Shown here: one piece after another, positions 32,279 to 42,203 of the stretch
Layout: every line of letters begins with the position of its first letter
Numbering within the stretch: the first letter of the stretch is position 1
Assembly: GCF_002117125.1 (NCBI RefSeq)
Contig: NZ_CP019344.1
Location: 1,764,501-1,828,500, forward strand
Length of the DNA: 64,000 nucleotides
Reading direction: 5' to 3'
From: Nonlabens spongiae
GTDB lineage: Bacteria > Bacteroidota > Bacteroidia > Flavobacteriales > Flavobacteriaceae
Notes under the pieces: generated by a model
The model's input: only the letters and a program-made list of their open reading frames with translations
Told to the model about the DNA's origin: nothing
Database searches by the model: none
Program-made: the position numbers and the translations under genes

Positions 32279-33558
32279 ATGGAAAACACACCTCTCGCAG
32301 AACGCCTAAGACCCCAAGATTTAACGCAGTACCTCAGCCAGGAACATCTTGTAGGGGAAAACGGTACCCTCAAAAATTTGATCCTTCAGGGAAACGTGCC
32401 GTCCCTTATTCTTTGGGGCCTCCTGGAACTGGAAAAACCACGCTCGCACAGATTATTGCAAATCACAGCAAGCGTCCATTTTTTTCATTGAGCGCAATCA
32501 ATAGCGGCGTTAAAGACATCCGTGAGGTGATTGACAAAGCCAAAACGGCAAATGGTCTCTTCACCGCAAAAAGTCCCATACTTTTCATTGATGAGATCCA
32601 CCGTTTCAGTAAATCTCAGCAGGACTCTCTTCTTGGAGCTGTAGAACGTGGCTGGGTGACCTTGATAGGCGCCACTACCGAGAACCCGAGTTTTGAGGTC
32701 ATTCCGGCGCTTTTGTCTAGATGTCAGGTTTATATTCTTGACGCTTTCGCGAAAGCGGACCTCATCAAACTACTTGAGAAGGCCATCAAAGACGATCCCA
32801 TCATCTCTAAAAAGCAAATCGAGCTCAAGGAGACCAATGTACTATTGAGAATAAGTGGTGGTGACGCCCGTAAGCTTTTAAACACTTTTGAACTTATTAT
32901 AAACGGAATAGAAGATCATAAGGTGATCATAACTGATGAACTGGTCAACAAAATGGTCTCTGCTAACCCAGCTCGCTATGACAAAACTGGAGAACAACAT
33001 TATGACATCATAAGCGCGTTTATCAAGTCTATAAGGGGAAGTGATCCTAATGCAGCCGTTTACTGGCTAGCACGCATGATTGAAGGTGGCGAGGATTTGA
33101 AATTTATTGCGCGTCGCATGTTGATTCTTGCTAGTGAAGATATAGGGAACGCAAACCCTACAGCGCTTATTATGGCAAATAATACGTTTCAAGCCGTTTC
33201 CACCATAGGATATCCAGAATCAAGAATTATCTTGAGTCAATGTGCCGTTTATCTAGCGACCTCGATAAAAAGTAACAGCAGCTACCTCGCCATAGGAAAG
33301 GCGCAGCAACTTGTGAAGCAAACTGGCGATCTATCAGTGCCGCTGGGATTAAGAAATGCCCCTACAAAATTGATGAAAGAACTGGGTTATGGTGAAACCT
33401 ACAAATACGCTCATGACTACGAGGGTAACTTTGCCCACTACGATTTCCTTCCAAAGGAAATAAGTAAAACCCTTTTATATGAACCTGGCAAAAACCCAAG
33501 AGAACAATCCCAACGCGAGTTCCTACAGCGCAGATGGAAAGATCATTACGATTATTAA
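32279..33558 (+). CDS. rarA: Replication-associated recombination protein RarA, apparent -1 frameshift
   Basis: A clamp-loader-like AAA+ ATPase acting at stalled forks. The gene is split: the frame from ATG 32279 ([20 protein letters not shown]) reaches LILWG and is lost, while the next frame resumes at [20 protein letters not shown] and continues to 33558. Adding one base to the GGGG run near 32417 restores [14 protein letters not shown], the Walker A motif, and gives 426 residues, the normal length. Walker B ([15 protein letters not shown]), the sensor ([12 protein letters not shown]) and the C-terminal RarA domain are intact. Sequencing error is the likely cause. The downstream half alone would lack the N terminus but keep Walker A. 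Palindrome copy 5 codes AFAKA. Confidence 0.9.
32742..32757. repeat. 16-base palindrome copy 5 (in rarA)
   Basis: Perfect copy read as AFAKA in a variable linker after the sensor region. Confidence 0.95.
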
Positions 33559-34244
33559 GAGAAAAACTTTTTGATTTCTGCGAGAGTTTTGACCCTATAA
33601 GCTTCCAGGTCAGTAGGTTTATGAATGTCGAAGTAAATTGTTTTCATACCTACTTTTTGAGCCCCTAAAATATCTGCTTCAAAACTATCTCCTATCATCA
33701 CACTTTCATTTGGTCTAGCCCCCACCCGATTCATGGCGTCGTGAAAAATTTGAGGATCTGGCTTTTTTATACCAGCCTCTTCGGCGGTGAGTGTCAATCC
33801 AAAATATGTATCTAACCCAGAACGCTCCATCTTTTGTTGCTGTACCTCGCGAAATCCATTTGTAATACAATGGAGTTCATAATTCTGAGACAAATCATCT
33901 AACAAGTCAATACATCCTTCAAACAAATGATTGTAATTAGGCAAATAGGATATATATAAATCTGCAAAGAGATCAATCTGTTCACGGGTAACTGTATAAT
34001 TACAGGCATCAAAGGCACTTTTAAGCCTATGAAATCGCAAATGCTCCTTCCCGATCTCATTGTTGCGGTACATACGCCAGTATTCTAAATTAAGTGGCTC
34101 GTAAATCGCAATAAATTGATCCAGATCAAGTGTTACGCCTTGCTCCTCAAAAATTTGACGATAAGCAAGTTTACTGTTGAGGTCAAAATCCCATAACGTA
34201 TGATCTAAATCAAAAAAGAGGTATTTGGCATTTTTAAACTTCAT
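33555..34244 (-). CDS. yjjG: HAD-family nucleotidase, YjjG type
   Basis: A 229-residue HAD phosphatase that probably dephosphorylates non-canonical pyrimidine nucleotides. HAD motif I is FFDLDHTLWDF, motif II ITNGF, motif III the Lys in AGIKKPDPQIFHDAM and motif IV MIGDSFEADILGAQ. The stop overlaps the convergent rarA stop in a TTAA palindrome, and the start overlaps the next minus-strand gene by 11 bases, implying co-transcription with it. Confidence 0.85.
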   Translation of the reverse strand: MKFKNAKYLFFDLDHTLWDFDLNSKLAYRQIFEEQGVTLDLDQFIAIYEPLNLEYWRMYRNNEIGKEHLRFHRLKSAFDACNYTVTREQIDLFADLYISYLPNYNHLFEGCIDLLDDLSQNYELHCITNGFREVQQQKMERSGLDTYFGLTLTAEEAGIKKPDPQIFHDAMNRVGARPNESVMIGDSFEADILGAQKVGMKTIYFDIHKPTDLEAYRVKTLAEIKKFFS

Positions 34245-35538
34245 AATCTAGGATTTGTTCTAAAATCGTAGTGGTGTGTGTGGATTTACCATTATCAAAT
34301 TGCGCGTAGTCAAATTGCACGATAAAATTACCATGTGCTCTTTTTACCACATCAAAAAGCTGACTGACAACTATGCGCTGTCCGTTAAGAGTTCTACCAG
34401 AGATGCTTTTGTAATGTAACGCATAAGGGTGAATCAACAGTGGCGTCTGTATTTCATAATCCAGATCATAAAAGTAGAAAGGATTACAGGTGCTCGCTCT
34501 GAATCCCGGCACGGAATCGTATCCCATACTGTAATCCTCTTTGTACTCAACGTCTACAAGTTCCCTGTAATAGTTGGGCATATCTATACTGGATCTGGCG
34601 ATCATGACTTTTTTAAGAGGTCTCTTGAAATGATCTTCAAAGATTTTAGTCTCATTAGTAATGTTTTCCTTATCAGGCTCTTTAGAATATCTAAGGCCAA
34701 CTCTCACATAATCTGCCACGTATTTTGCCAACTCTATCAACCATTTGTTATGATCAAAGTTTCCATAATCCTTACTAGAAACATTGAAAAAGAACATCAT
34801 TTTTTTGAGGCCTAGGACCTCATGATTTTCTTTTGTTTTGTCCTTGTATAGAGATATAAGTCTACGTTCGTTTTTGTAGGGATCAGGAATTAGTCCAGTA
34901 ATAGCGTAAAATTGTCTTAAAAGCGTCGCCCATTTAAAATTACTGATAGAATCCCACGCCATGGCAATATTAGCAGCCAGGCCCAAGCCCTGATATTTTC
35001 TCAACCGGTCGACTTCAAGATTTACGGTAATTTTTGCAGGCGCTGGTTGTATGTCAGTGAGTTTAGGATAGATTTCCTTTAACTCACAATAAAGTCGCTC
35101 GCACCACAAATCAATTAATGGAAGATCAACAAAACCCGCTTTTACAGCAATGGATTCTTGAGCGTCGTATCTGCCTTCTTCATCTTTTACCTGTGGTAAA
35201 TACTCTTCATACCTGGTAATTAGAAAAAATGCCGCTGAGAAAAGGTCAAAAGGAATACTGCTGCTTTTAGGTGCCGGGAAAATCGCTGGAAGATCATCCC
35301 ACTTACAGGAATTTACATCGTGAAGTTCTATACCGAGCTCATCCAGCAATCCCATACTCCAGACAAACATTTCATTCCCTAACGGCTTGAGTCCATAAGA
35401 CATTTTTGCGTCTTCATGTCCTACAAACTTTTGTATGTCTGTCGTGAGCTCATAGGGCTGATTCAGCAACCTTTTGAAGATATGCTTGAAAATATAGTCT
35501 TTGCGCGATGTGATTTTTGCGGTATAGATTAAGATCAT
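34234..35538 (-). CDS. Polysaccharide-deacetylase-related protein
   Basis: A 434-residue protein resembling the Bacteroidota group with an N-terminal DUF7033-like region (PFDLFSAAFFLITRYEEYLP near 104) and a C-terminal polysaccharide-deacetylase-like region. The expected metal-binding Asp pair after a beta strand seems altered: the segment reads ITVNLEVDRLRKYQGLG. The end LLIHPYALHYKSISGRTLNG fits an outer motif. Activity is therefore doubtful and the family call is from memory. It overlaps radC by four bases (ATGA) and the YjjG-type gene by 11. Confidence 0.5.
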   Translation of the reverse strand: MILIYTAKITSRKDYIFKHIFKRLLNQPYELTTDIQKFVGHEDAKMSYGLKPLGNEMFVWSMGLLDELGIELHDVNSCKWDDLPAIFPAPKSSSIPFDLFSAAFFLITRYEEYLPQVKDEEGRYDAQESIAVKAGFVDLPLIDLWCERLYCELKEIYPKLTDIQPAPAKITVNLEVDRLRKYQGLGLAANIAMAWDSISNFKWATLLRQFYAITGLIPDPYKNERRLISLYKDKTKENHEVLGLKKMMFFFNVSSKDYGNFDHNKWLIELAKYVADYVRVGLRYSKEPDKENITNETKIFEDHFKRPLKKVMIARSSIDMPNYYRELVDVEYKEDYSMGYDSVPGFRASTCNPFYFYDLDYEIQTPLLIHPYALHYKSISGRTLNGQRIVVSQLFDVVKRAHGNFIVQFDYAQFDNGKSTHTTTILEQILDYEV

Positions 35539-36233
35539 AGCATATTTTCATCTGCAAAGCTGTAGTAGCCTCTTTGAGTAACAATGAGATGATCCAGGAC
35601 GCGTATATCCATGGTTTTACCGGCATTGACAATCTTCTGGGTGATCTGAATATCTTGGTTGCTAGGCTTTAAAGTACCACTGGGATGGTTATGAAAGAGC
35701 ATCAACGCTACTGCTCCACTGAACAAAGCCTCTTGATAGATCATCCTTACATCTACCAGTGTTCCCGTGAAACCGCCTTTGCTAATTTGTTTTTTACCTA
35801 AAACTTTATGAGAATTATCCATCAACAAGACCCAAAACTCCTCGTGAGCCAACTCACCCAAAACCGGTTGCATTATCGTATAGCCATCATGACTGCAAGC
35901 GATTTTTGAAACACTCAAAGGAGTTTCCATCGCCCTGCGACGTCCCAACTCCATTGCAGCGGCAATGGTGATGGCTTTTGCCTCACCTATTCCCTTGTAG
36001 GACATGAGTTGTTTTAAACTTGTTTTACCTAAAGCATCAAGAGAGTTTGAAACATTTTTCAAAATCAATCGACTTAATTCCACGGCACTCATCTTGCGAG
36101 TACCACTACCTATTAAAATGGCAATTAATTCTGCCTCACTTAAGGCAGAACTGCCTTTCTGTAAAAGCTTCTCGCGCGGTCGATCATTCTCAGACCAGTC
36201 TTTAATGGAAAAATAATCTGCATCTTGCGACAT
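35535..36233 (-). CDS. radC: RadC family JAB/MPN protein
   Basis: A 232-residue protein with the N-terminal helix-hairpin-helix-like UPF0758 region (NDRPREKLLQKGSSALSEAE, MSYKGIGEAKAITIAAAMEL) and a C-terminal JAMM domain (LMLFHNHPSGTLKPSNQDI with the later Asp, HLIV). The H-x-H-x10-D pattern is intact, so metal binding is expected; a repair role is historical and unproved. I use ATG 36233 because MSQDADYFSIKDW matches the family start; ATG 36251 is possible. Confidence 0.88.
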   Translation of the reverse strand: MSQDADYFSIKDWSENDRPREKLLQKGSSALSEAELIAILIGSGTRKMSAVELSRLILKNVSNSLDALGKTSLKQLMSYKGIGEAKAITIAAAMELGRRRAMETPLSVSKIACSHDGYTIMQPVLGELAHEEFWVLLMDNSHKVLGKKQISKGGFTGTLVDVRMIYQEALFSGAVALMLFHNHPSGTLKPSNQDIQITQKIVNAGKTMDIRVLDHLIVTQRGYYSFADENML

Positions 36234-36268
36234 AAGGGCAAGATAAAACATAAACGCTTTAAAAGTGC

Positions 36269-37030
36269 CTAGCGCACAAAAACAGGTTGATTGCTTTTTT
36301 CTGTATATTTTTCTGAGAACGCATAACCGTCTTCAGCAAAGTTCAAAATAGCTTTCTTATTCTGAGCTTTATTGTCCACTAGGTAACGCGCCATGCTTCC
36401 TCTCGCTTTTTTGGCATAAAAGGCGATTACTTTCAGTTTGCCATTCTTGAAATCTTTAAATACCGGCTCGATCAATTCCCCTTTCAGTTTTTTCTTGTCG
36501 ATTGCCTTGAAGTATTCCTTGCTGGCTAGATTAACGACCAGCTCGTTCTTTTTCAGTTCCTTGTTGAGCGTTTCTGTAAGTTGGTCACGCCAGTAGGCAT
36601 ATAAATTTTTCTTTTGACCTATCGCAACTTTGGTGCCCATTTCAAGTCTATAAGGCTGGATCAGATCCAGTGGCTTCAACATACCATAAAGGCCTGATAA
36701 AATTCTGATTTGCTGCTGTGCGGTTTTAATCTGCTCGTCAGTCATGGTGTAGGCATCCAGACCGCTGTACACATCTCCATCAAAAGCAAAAAGTGCCGGC
36801 CGGGAATTGTTATCCGTAAAATCCATACTGAAATCAGAAAACCGAGCATAATTAAGCGCTGCCAGATTCTCGCTAATTCCCATAAGTTCCGCGAGTTCCT
36901 TTTGCGACATTTTTTTCATCACGCCGTGGATCTCCTTGATACCATCTTTGAATTGCGGTTGGGTAGATTTAGGAGTAGGTAGTGCAGAACTGTAATCTAA
37001 AGACTTAGCTGGCGAGAGCAATATTTTCAT
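36269..37030 (-). CDS. yaaA: Peroxide stress protein YaaA (DUF328)
   Basis: Lowers free iron during peroxide stress and binds DNA in E. coli. The 253 residues show MKILLSPAKSLDY at the start, LFAFDGDVYSGLDAYTM, ILSGLYGMLKPLDLIQPYRL with EMG after it, and VIAFYAKKARGSMARYLVDN. A -7-like TATTTTTG lies 14 bases upstream on the same strand (37044-37051). Single gene, 35 bases before radC. Confidence 0.92.
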   Translation of the reverse strand: MKILLSPAKSLDYSSALPTPKSTQPQFKDGIKEIHGVMKKMSQKELAELMGISENLAALNYARFSDFSMDFTDNNSRPALFAFDGDVYSGLDAYTMTDEQIKTAQQQIRILSGLYGMLKPLDLIQPYRLEMGTKVAIGQKKNLYAYWRDQLTETLNKELKKNELVVNLASKEYFKAIDKKKLKGELIEPVFKDFKNGKLKVIAFYAKKARGSMARYLVDNKAQNKKAILNFAEDGYAFSEKYTEKSNQPVFVR

Positions 37031-37122
37031 GATAGGTTTTATGCAAAAATAGCGTGCAAGCTCCTTGCTTTCTCTAAAATCTAGTTAAGGCTAAATTTTG
37101 AGCTGGTGATTCTTTGATATCT

Positions 37123-37138
37123 CGCTTTCGCGAAAGCG
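37123..37138. repeat. 16-base palindrome copy 6 (intergenic)
   Basis: Perfect copy in the gap between the pseudouridine synthase gene and yaaA. Confidence 0.95.
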
Positions 37139-37173
37139 TAAACTCAACAAACCTCTTCTCTATAATAATCGAT

Positions 37174-38220
37174 TCAAGATCCCGAGAGGCTATTTGAGGC
37201 GTAGGACCTCCATTTTTCAATACACCGAAGCATGTCTTCTGGAATGGGCGACTCAAAAGACATTCGCTCGCCTGTGTGTGGATGCTGAAAACCCAAGGTT
37301 CTCGCATGCAGTGCCTGACGAGGCAGTATTTTAAAGCAATTATCCACAAATTGCTTGTATTTAGTAAAGTTAGTCCCCTTTAAAATGTGATCACCGCCGT
37401 AGCGCTCATCGTTGAATAAGGTATGACCTATGTGCTTCATGTGCACCCTGATCTGGTGGGTGCGACCGGTTTCCAACTTGCATTTTACCAATGTCACATA
37501 ACCCAAATCCTCAATTACCTCGTAATGGGTTACAGCCGGCTTTCCTTTGTCAGCGTCATCGCCGCTCCATACCGTGTTTTGCAACCTGTTTTTGGGGTGC
37601 CTGCCGATATTTCCCTCTACGGTTCCTTGTTTTTCATCAAATGAACCCCAAACGATCGCGATATATTCTCGCTCGCTGGTTTTATTAGCAAACTGATCAG
37701 AGAGATGCGCCATGGCGTGCTCAGTTTTTGCGATGACTAGAAGGCCGCTGGTATCTTTATCTATACGATGTACCAGCCCAGGTCGATCGCTACTGTTATT
37801 GGGTAAATTTTCAAAATGGTGAATCAGAGCGTTGATCAAAGTTCCCGTATAGTTCCCATGACCGGGATGCACCACCATGCCAGCAGGTTTGTCTACGATC
37901 ACAAGATGATCATCTTCATAAATGATGTTCAACGGGATATCTTCAGCAATCAGTAGATTCTCATGCGGCGGATGCTCTAAAAGCACACGTACCTCATCGC
38001 CAGCTTTCACTTTATGGTTGGACTTTACCACTTCTCCATTCACCCAAACAGCGCCATTTTTTATATTCTGCTGGATTTTGCTGCGCGTTGCGTTCTCAAT
38101 AAAGTTCATTAAAAACTTATCTACGCGTAGCGGTTTCTGGCTTTCGCCGGCGGTGAACTTATAATGCTCGTGAAGGCTATTATTTTCTGGGCGTAATTTT
38201 GGGGAGAACTCTTCACTCAT
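37174..38220 (-). CDS. rluD: RluA/RluD family pseudouridine synthase
   Basis: Makes pseudouridines in rRNA. An S4 RNA-binding domain (LRVDKFLMNFIENATRSKIQ, about 31-90) precedes the catalytic domain with the active Asp in GLVHRIDKDTSGLLVIAKTE, and GRTHQIRVHMKHIGHTLFND follows; 348 residues. Whether it is the RluD (helix 69) enzyme or a close paralogue cannot be settled here. Its start overlaps the upstream PASTA gene by eight bases, so the two are one transcript. Confidence 0.88.
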   Translation of the reverse strand: MSEEFSPKLRPENNSLHEHYKFTAGESQKPLRVDKFLMNFIENATRSKIQQNIKNGAVWVNGEVVKSNHKVKAGDEVRVLLEHPPHENLLIAEDIPLNIIYEDDHLVIVDKPAGMVVHPGHGNYTGTLINALIHHFENLPNNSSDRPGLVHRIDKDTSGLLVIAKTEHAMAHLSDQFANKTSEREYIAIVWGSFDEKQGTVEGNIGRHPKNRLQNTVWSGDDADKGKPAVTHYEVIEDLGYVTLVKCKLETGRTHQIRVHMKHIGHTLFNDERYGGDHILKGTNFTKYKQFVDNCFKILPRQALHARTLGFQHPHTGERMSFESPIPEDMLRCIEKWRSYASNSLSGS

Positions 38221-38818
38221 CGTTATCCATTCCTATTCCTGAATCTCGATCCATACTCCCTTGACGATTAGGGTTACCATCTCCTAAGACCAGATCTATT
38301 TTTGATGTTTTCTTGAGTTTTTCCCCTGGTTTCACTTCTCTACCTTTATACTTCATTTCCAAGACCATATCTAGCGATACATCAGGCTTGTAAATTATTT
38401 CACCTACTTGCAAGCCTAAGGCTTCTAAAGTAGGAACTGCTTGCCTTTTAGTTTTAAAAACAAGATTAGGAACTACGACTAGACCGTATCCGCTTGCGTT
38501 GATTTTTATGTAAATCTGTCTATTTTCCTTCACAAAGGTATCTGCCGCTGGATCTTGCTCAATGACCGTACGTGGCGGATAATCTGGATTGTAGCTGGAG
38601 CTGTCTATAATCTTGCGGCGCAAATCCAGTTCTTCTAGTTTTTCATCTACCTCACTCAGCGTCATACGTTCTAAATATGGTACTTCAATACGCTGGTCAT
38701 GATTAGTATACCACCCCAACCAAAACAGGTAGACAAAACAAAGAACCACCACCAGAACAATGGCGAGAGCCACCTGAATCCAGAATGTCTTGGTAAACAT
38801 GAATCTAAAGAAATTCAT
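38213..38818 (-). CDS. PASTA domain membrane protein
   Basis: A 201-residue protein with one N-terminal transmembrane helix (WIQVALAIVLVVVLCFVYLF) and two to three PASTA-like units outside (RIEVPYLERMTLSEVDEKL, YPPRTVIEQDPAADTFVKEN, VVPNLVFKTKRQAVPTLEAL). PASTA units usually bind peptidoglycan, here without a kinase domain. The D-alanine ligase gene is divergently placed beside it, which suits a cell-wall role. A -7-like TATCTTTG lies at 38877-38884. Confidence 0.85.
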   Translation of the reverse strand: MNFFRFMFTKTFWIQVALAIVLVVVLCFVYLFWLGWYTNHDQRIEVPYLERMTLSEVDEKLEELDLRRKIIDSSSYNPDYPPRTVIEQDPAADTFVKENRQIYIKINASGYGLVVVPNLVFKTKRQAVPTLEALGLQVGEIIYKPDVSLDMVLEMKYKGREVKPGEKLKKTSKIDLVLGDGNPNRQGSMDRDSGIGMDNDE

Positions 38819-38950
38819 AACTATACTGAGCTTAAATACCTATATAATCAGTTAGATTGTAGGTAAAATTAATTTTCAAAGATACTAATAGTACTCTACC
38901 TTGTGGAGTCAACTTCACTAACTTTGTCTTATCACCTAAACTAAAGGTAC

Positions 38951-39934
38951 ATGAAAAATATTGCCATACTCATGGGTGGATATTCCAGCGAGTGTGAAAT
39001 AAGCTTGCGCAGTGGCGCTGTAGTTACAGAAGCGCTCGATAAATCCCTTTACAATTGCTATCCTATTTCTATTGTGAAGGAGGGATGGTTCTACACCTCT
39101 AGTAATGGCGAGAAACATTATATTGATAAGAATGATTTTAGCATCACCCTGAATGGTGAAAAAATAACATTTGATTGCTGTTATAACACTATTCATGGTA
39201 CGCCAGGTGAAGACGGTAAACTTCAAGCCTATCTGGAGTTGCTGGGCCTTCCACAAACTTCGTGCGATTCTTATGAAAGCGCCATCACCTTTAACAAACG
39301 GGATTGTATCGCGGTTTTGAAACCATGGGATATCAAAACAGGTGATCATATCTACATCAATAAAAATGATGAAATCGACCTTGACAAAATTGTCGACCGT
39401 GTAGGTTTGCCTTGTTTTGTGAAGGCAAATCGCAGTGGTAGTAGCTACGGTGTTTCAAAAGTCTACAGTGAAGAAGAAATGCAAGACGCCCTAGATTTTG
39501 CCTTTCAGGTAGATCATCAAATTATCATTGAATCTTTTCTGGAAGGAAAAGAGGTTTCAGTTGCCGTTTATAAAATAGGTGACGAAATCAAAAGCTTCCC
39601 TCCTACTGAAATCGTAACTGAAAATGATTTTTTTGATTACGAAGCTAAGTACGAAGGAAAAAGTAAGGAAATCACACCTGCTCGTATCTCTGAACGTGAA
39701 CTTAAAAAGCTTCAGGAAATCAGCAAGAAGGTTTATCAAGTTCTAGAATTAAAAGGTATCGCTCGAGCTGACTTTATCTATCACAGAGGCAGACCTCACT
39801 TTATTGAAATGAATACCAATCCCGGTATGAGCAAGGAGAGTATCGTTCCACAACAGGTTGCCGCCGCAGGCTTTTCTCTTACCCAGATCCTAACCGAGGT
39901 TATTGAAGATTGCATCAAAAGAAACAAATCATGA
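38951..39934 (+). CDS. ddl: D-alanine--D-alanine ligase
   Basis: Makes the D-Ala-D-Ala dipeptide of peptidoglycan. ATP-grasp blocks are visible in 327 residues: MGGYSSECEISLRSG, HGTPGEDGKLQAYLELLGLP, KANRSGSSYGVSKV, FLEGKEVSVAVY and the metal site FIEMNTNPGMSKES. The stop overlaps the coaD start (ATGA). A TAACTTTG at 38919-38926 is a possible -7 box, giving a leader of about 20 bases. Confidence 0.95.
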   Translation: MKNIAILMGGYSSECEISLRSGAVVTEALDKSLYNCYPISIVKEGWFYTSSNGEKHYIDKNDFSITLNGEKITFDCCYNTIHGTPGEDGKLQAYLELLGLPQTSCDSYESAITFNKRDCIAVLKPWDIKTGDHIYINKNDEIDLDKIVDRVGLPCFVKANRSGSSYGVSKVYSEEEMQDALDFAFQVDHQIIIESFLEGKEVSVAVYKIGDEIKSFPPTEIVTENDFFDYEAKYEGKSKEITPARISERELKKLQEISKKVYQVLELKGIARADFIYHRGRPHFIEMNTNPGMSKESIVPQQVAAAGFSLTQILTEVIEDCIKRNKS

Positions 39935-40383
39935 AGAAAGCTGTTTTCCCAGGAAGTTTTGACCCCATAACTCTAGGCCATTTTGACATTATCGAGCGCG
40001 GGTTGGGGTTGTTTGATGAGATCATCATTGCCATAGGTGTGAATGCTGAGAAGAAGTATATGTTTGATTTGGACTTACGCAAATCATTTATAGAAGAAGC
40101 CTTTATCAACGAGCCTAAAATAAAAGTGATGACTTATGAAGGCTTGACTATAGACTTCTGTCAGCAGAACGGTGCACAATTTATTTTGAGAGGACTGCGC
40201 AATCCAGCCGATTTTGAATTTGAGAAAGCTATTGCGCATACAAATCGCAAGCTTTCTCAAATAGAAACTGTTTTCTTGCTCACCAGTTCTGGAAAAAGTT
40301 ACATTTCCTCATCCATCGTGAGAGATGTGATCAGAAATAATGGAGATTATACAGGTCTGGTACCACCTACTGTAAGAGTTTGA
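39931..40383 (+). CDS. coaD: Phosphopantetheine adenylyltransferase
   Basis: Fourth step of coenzyme A synthesis. The nucleotidyltransferase motif TLGH (AVFPGSFDPITLGHFDII) and the second motif SYISSSIVRDVIRNNGD are present, with LRGLRNPADFEFE between; 150 residues from ATG 39931, which shares ATGA with the ddl stop. Confidence 0.96.
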   Translation: MKKAVFPGSFDPITLGHFDIIERGLGLFDEIIIAIGVNAEKKYMFDLDLRKSFIEEAFINEPKIKVMTYEGLTIDFCQQNGAQFILRGLRNPADFEFEKAIAHTNRKLSQIETVFLLTSSGKSYISSSIVRDVIRNNGDYTGLVPPTVRV

Positions 40384-40433
40384 ACTCAAACCAGCCCAGA
40401 TTTGAATTTCTTTAAACACCAAACCTTGACAAA

Positions 40434-42203
40434 ATGACTCGTTATTTATTACTACTTTTTGCTCTGACCTTATTTTCATGCGGCAAGGAGGAATCAAGTG
40501 ATGTTTTTATACCTGCCGGTGGGGATGAAGGCAAAGAGTTCATCACTCCATTTGAAAAAGGTAACGGCAACCAGACTGCTACTTATGAAGAGACCATTTC
40601 TTTCTATCAAAGGCTTGCCGATAACTTTTCCACCGTAAAAATTGAAGAAATAGGAATTACTGACAGTGGAAAACCTCTCCATCTGATCACTTATTCTAAA
40701 AATGCAGTCGACTGGGAGCAGCCCTATGAAGATCGCATAAAAATTCTGGTGAATAATGGCATACATCCAGGCGAGAGTGACGGTATAGATGCTACCATGA
40801 TGCTTATAAGAGATCTCGCTGCAGGCAAAATCAACGCTCCAGAAAATCTAATTTTCAGCACTATTGCGATTTACAATGTAGGTGGATCTTTAAATCGCAA
40901 CTCCACAAGCAGAACGAATCAGAATGGACCTGAATCTTATGGATTTAGAGGCAATGCCAGAAATTTTGACCTCAACCGTGATTTCATCAAAGCAGATACC
41001 CGCAACGCATTTGCTTTTTACGAGGTGTTTCATAAAACGTATCCGGACCTTTTTATTGATAATCATGTGAGCAACGGCGCAGACTATCAATATGTGCTTA
41101 CGCATTTGTTCTCGCAGCATTCAAAAATGCCTAATCCTGCGGGTAAATACATAAAAAACAAATTACAGCCTCAACTTGAGGAGCGACTCAAAAAGAGAGA
41201 CTGGGACATAACGCCATACGTCAATGTCTTTGGCCGTACTCCTGATTCTGGTTTTTCACAATTTATGGATCATCCCAGATACTCGACGGGCTATACCTCG
41301 CTGTGGAACACCTTAGGCTTGATGGTTGAAACCCACATGCTCAAGCCATATAAAGACCGGGTTGAAGGTACGCGGGTTTTAATGGAGGAGATGATTGCTC
41401 TGGGAACACAAAACATGGAGCAGATCAAGAAGGTGCGTATTGCTTCTTTGAACAAAGACAAACAGCTGAAGAGATACCCTTTCAATTATGTGTTAGATAC
41501 CACAAAAGTTGACTCGCTAGACTTTAAAGGTTTTGAGGGAATCATTTCTAAAAACGATGTCACTGGCAACGATCTTCTCACCTACGATCGTACCCAACCT
41601 TTCACTAAAAAAGTTCCTTATTTCAATTATTTCAAGGCTTCAGACTCGATTAAAATCCCAGATTATTATATCGTTCCTGCAGGTCAGTGGGAAGTTATCG
41701 ATCGCTTGCGGGCAAATAAAGTTCAAATGGAGGTTGTAGGAAAAGACAGTACACTTAAGGTTAACTCTTATAAAATCAAATCTTACCAAACATCGCGCAA
41801 CGCTTATGAAGGTCATTACCCTCAAAACAGCGTTGAAGTTAAAGAGATGGTTGAGAGGTTACGCTTTCGCGAAAGCGATATCCTAATCACAACGCGACAA
41901 CCTGCCATCAGGTACATTGTAGAAACTCTGGAACCACAAATGGCAGACTCGTTTTTCAAATGGAATTTCTTTGATACGATCCTTCAGCAAAAAGAGGGAT
42001 TTTCGACTTATGTATTTGAGCAAACGGCAAAAGAGTTATTGAAGCAAAGTGAGAGCCTGAAAATTGAGTTTGACAGCCTCAAAAAAGCAGATAAAGAGTT
42101 TGCCAGAAGCAGTTACAGACAGCTGGAATGGCTGCACAAACGCTCTCCCAACTACGAGAAAGCACACTTAAGCTATCCGATTTACAGATATTTCAAAAAC
42201 TAG
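40434..42203 (+). CDS. M14 family metallocarboxypeptidase lipoprotein
   Basis: A 589-residue zinc peptidase probably anchored by lipid (lipobox ALTLFSC, Cys16). The zinc ligands fit the H-x-x-E pattern in NNGIHPGESDGIDATM (about 105-120) and a later His in FIDNHVSNGADYQYVLT. The C-terminal part beyond residue 350 is not the peptidase fold and I cannot assign it. A palindrome copy codes RFRES near residue 478. Likely digests exogenous or cell-surface peptides. Single gene after coaD; its stop is shared in a CTAG palindrome with the convergent NUDIX gene. Confidence 0.85.
   Translation: MTRYLLLLFALTLFSCGKEESSDVFIPAGGDEGKEFITPFEKGNGNQTATYEETISFYQRLADNFSTVKIEEIGITDSGKPLHLITYSKNAVDWEQPYEDRIKILVNNGIHPGESDGIDATMMLIRDLAAGKINAPENLIFSTIAIYNVGGSLNRNSTSRTNQNGPESYGFRGNARNFDLNRDFIKADTRNAFAFYEVFHKTYPDLFIDNHVSNGADYQYVLTHLFSQHSKMPNPAGKYIKNKLQPQLEERLKKRDWDITPYVNVFGRTPDSGFSQFMDHPRYSTGYTSLWNTLGLMVETHMLKPYKDRVEGTRVLMEEMIALGTQNMEQIKKVRIASLNKDKQLKRYPFNYVLDTTKVDSLDFKGFEGIISKNDVTGNDLLTYDRTQPFTKKVPYFNYFKASDSIKIPDYYIVPAGQWEVIDRLRANKVQMEVVGKDSTLKVNSYKIKSYQTSRNAYEGHYPQNSVEVKEMVERLRFRESDILITTRQPAIRYIVETLEPQMADSFFKWNFFDTILQQKEGFSTYVFEQTAKELLKQSESLKIEFDSLKKADKEFARSSYRQLEWLHKRSPNYEKAHLSYPIYRYFKN
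41862..41877. repeat. 16-base palindrome copy 7 (in M14 peptidase gene)
   Basis: Perfect copy read in the RFRES frame. Confidence 0.95.

Noticed and set aside
37074..37349. Minus-strand frame of 91 codons over the end of the pseudouridine synthase gene
   Set aside because: It is a shadow of the conserved gene in another frame.
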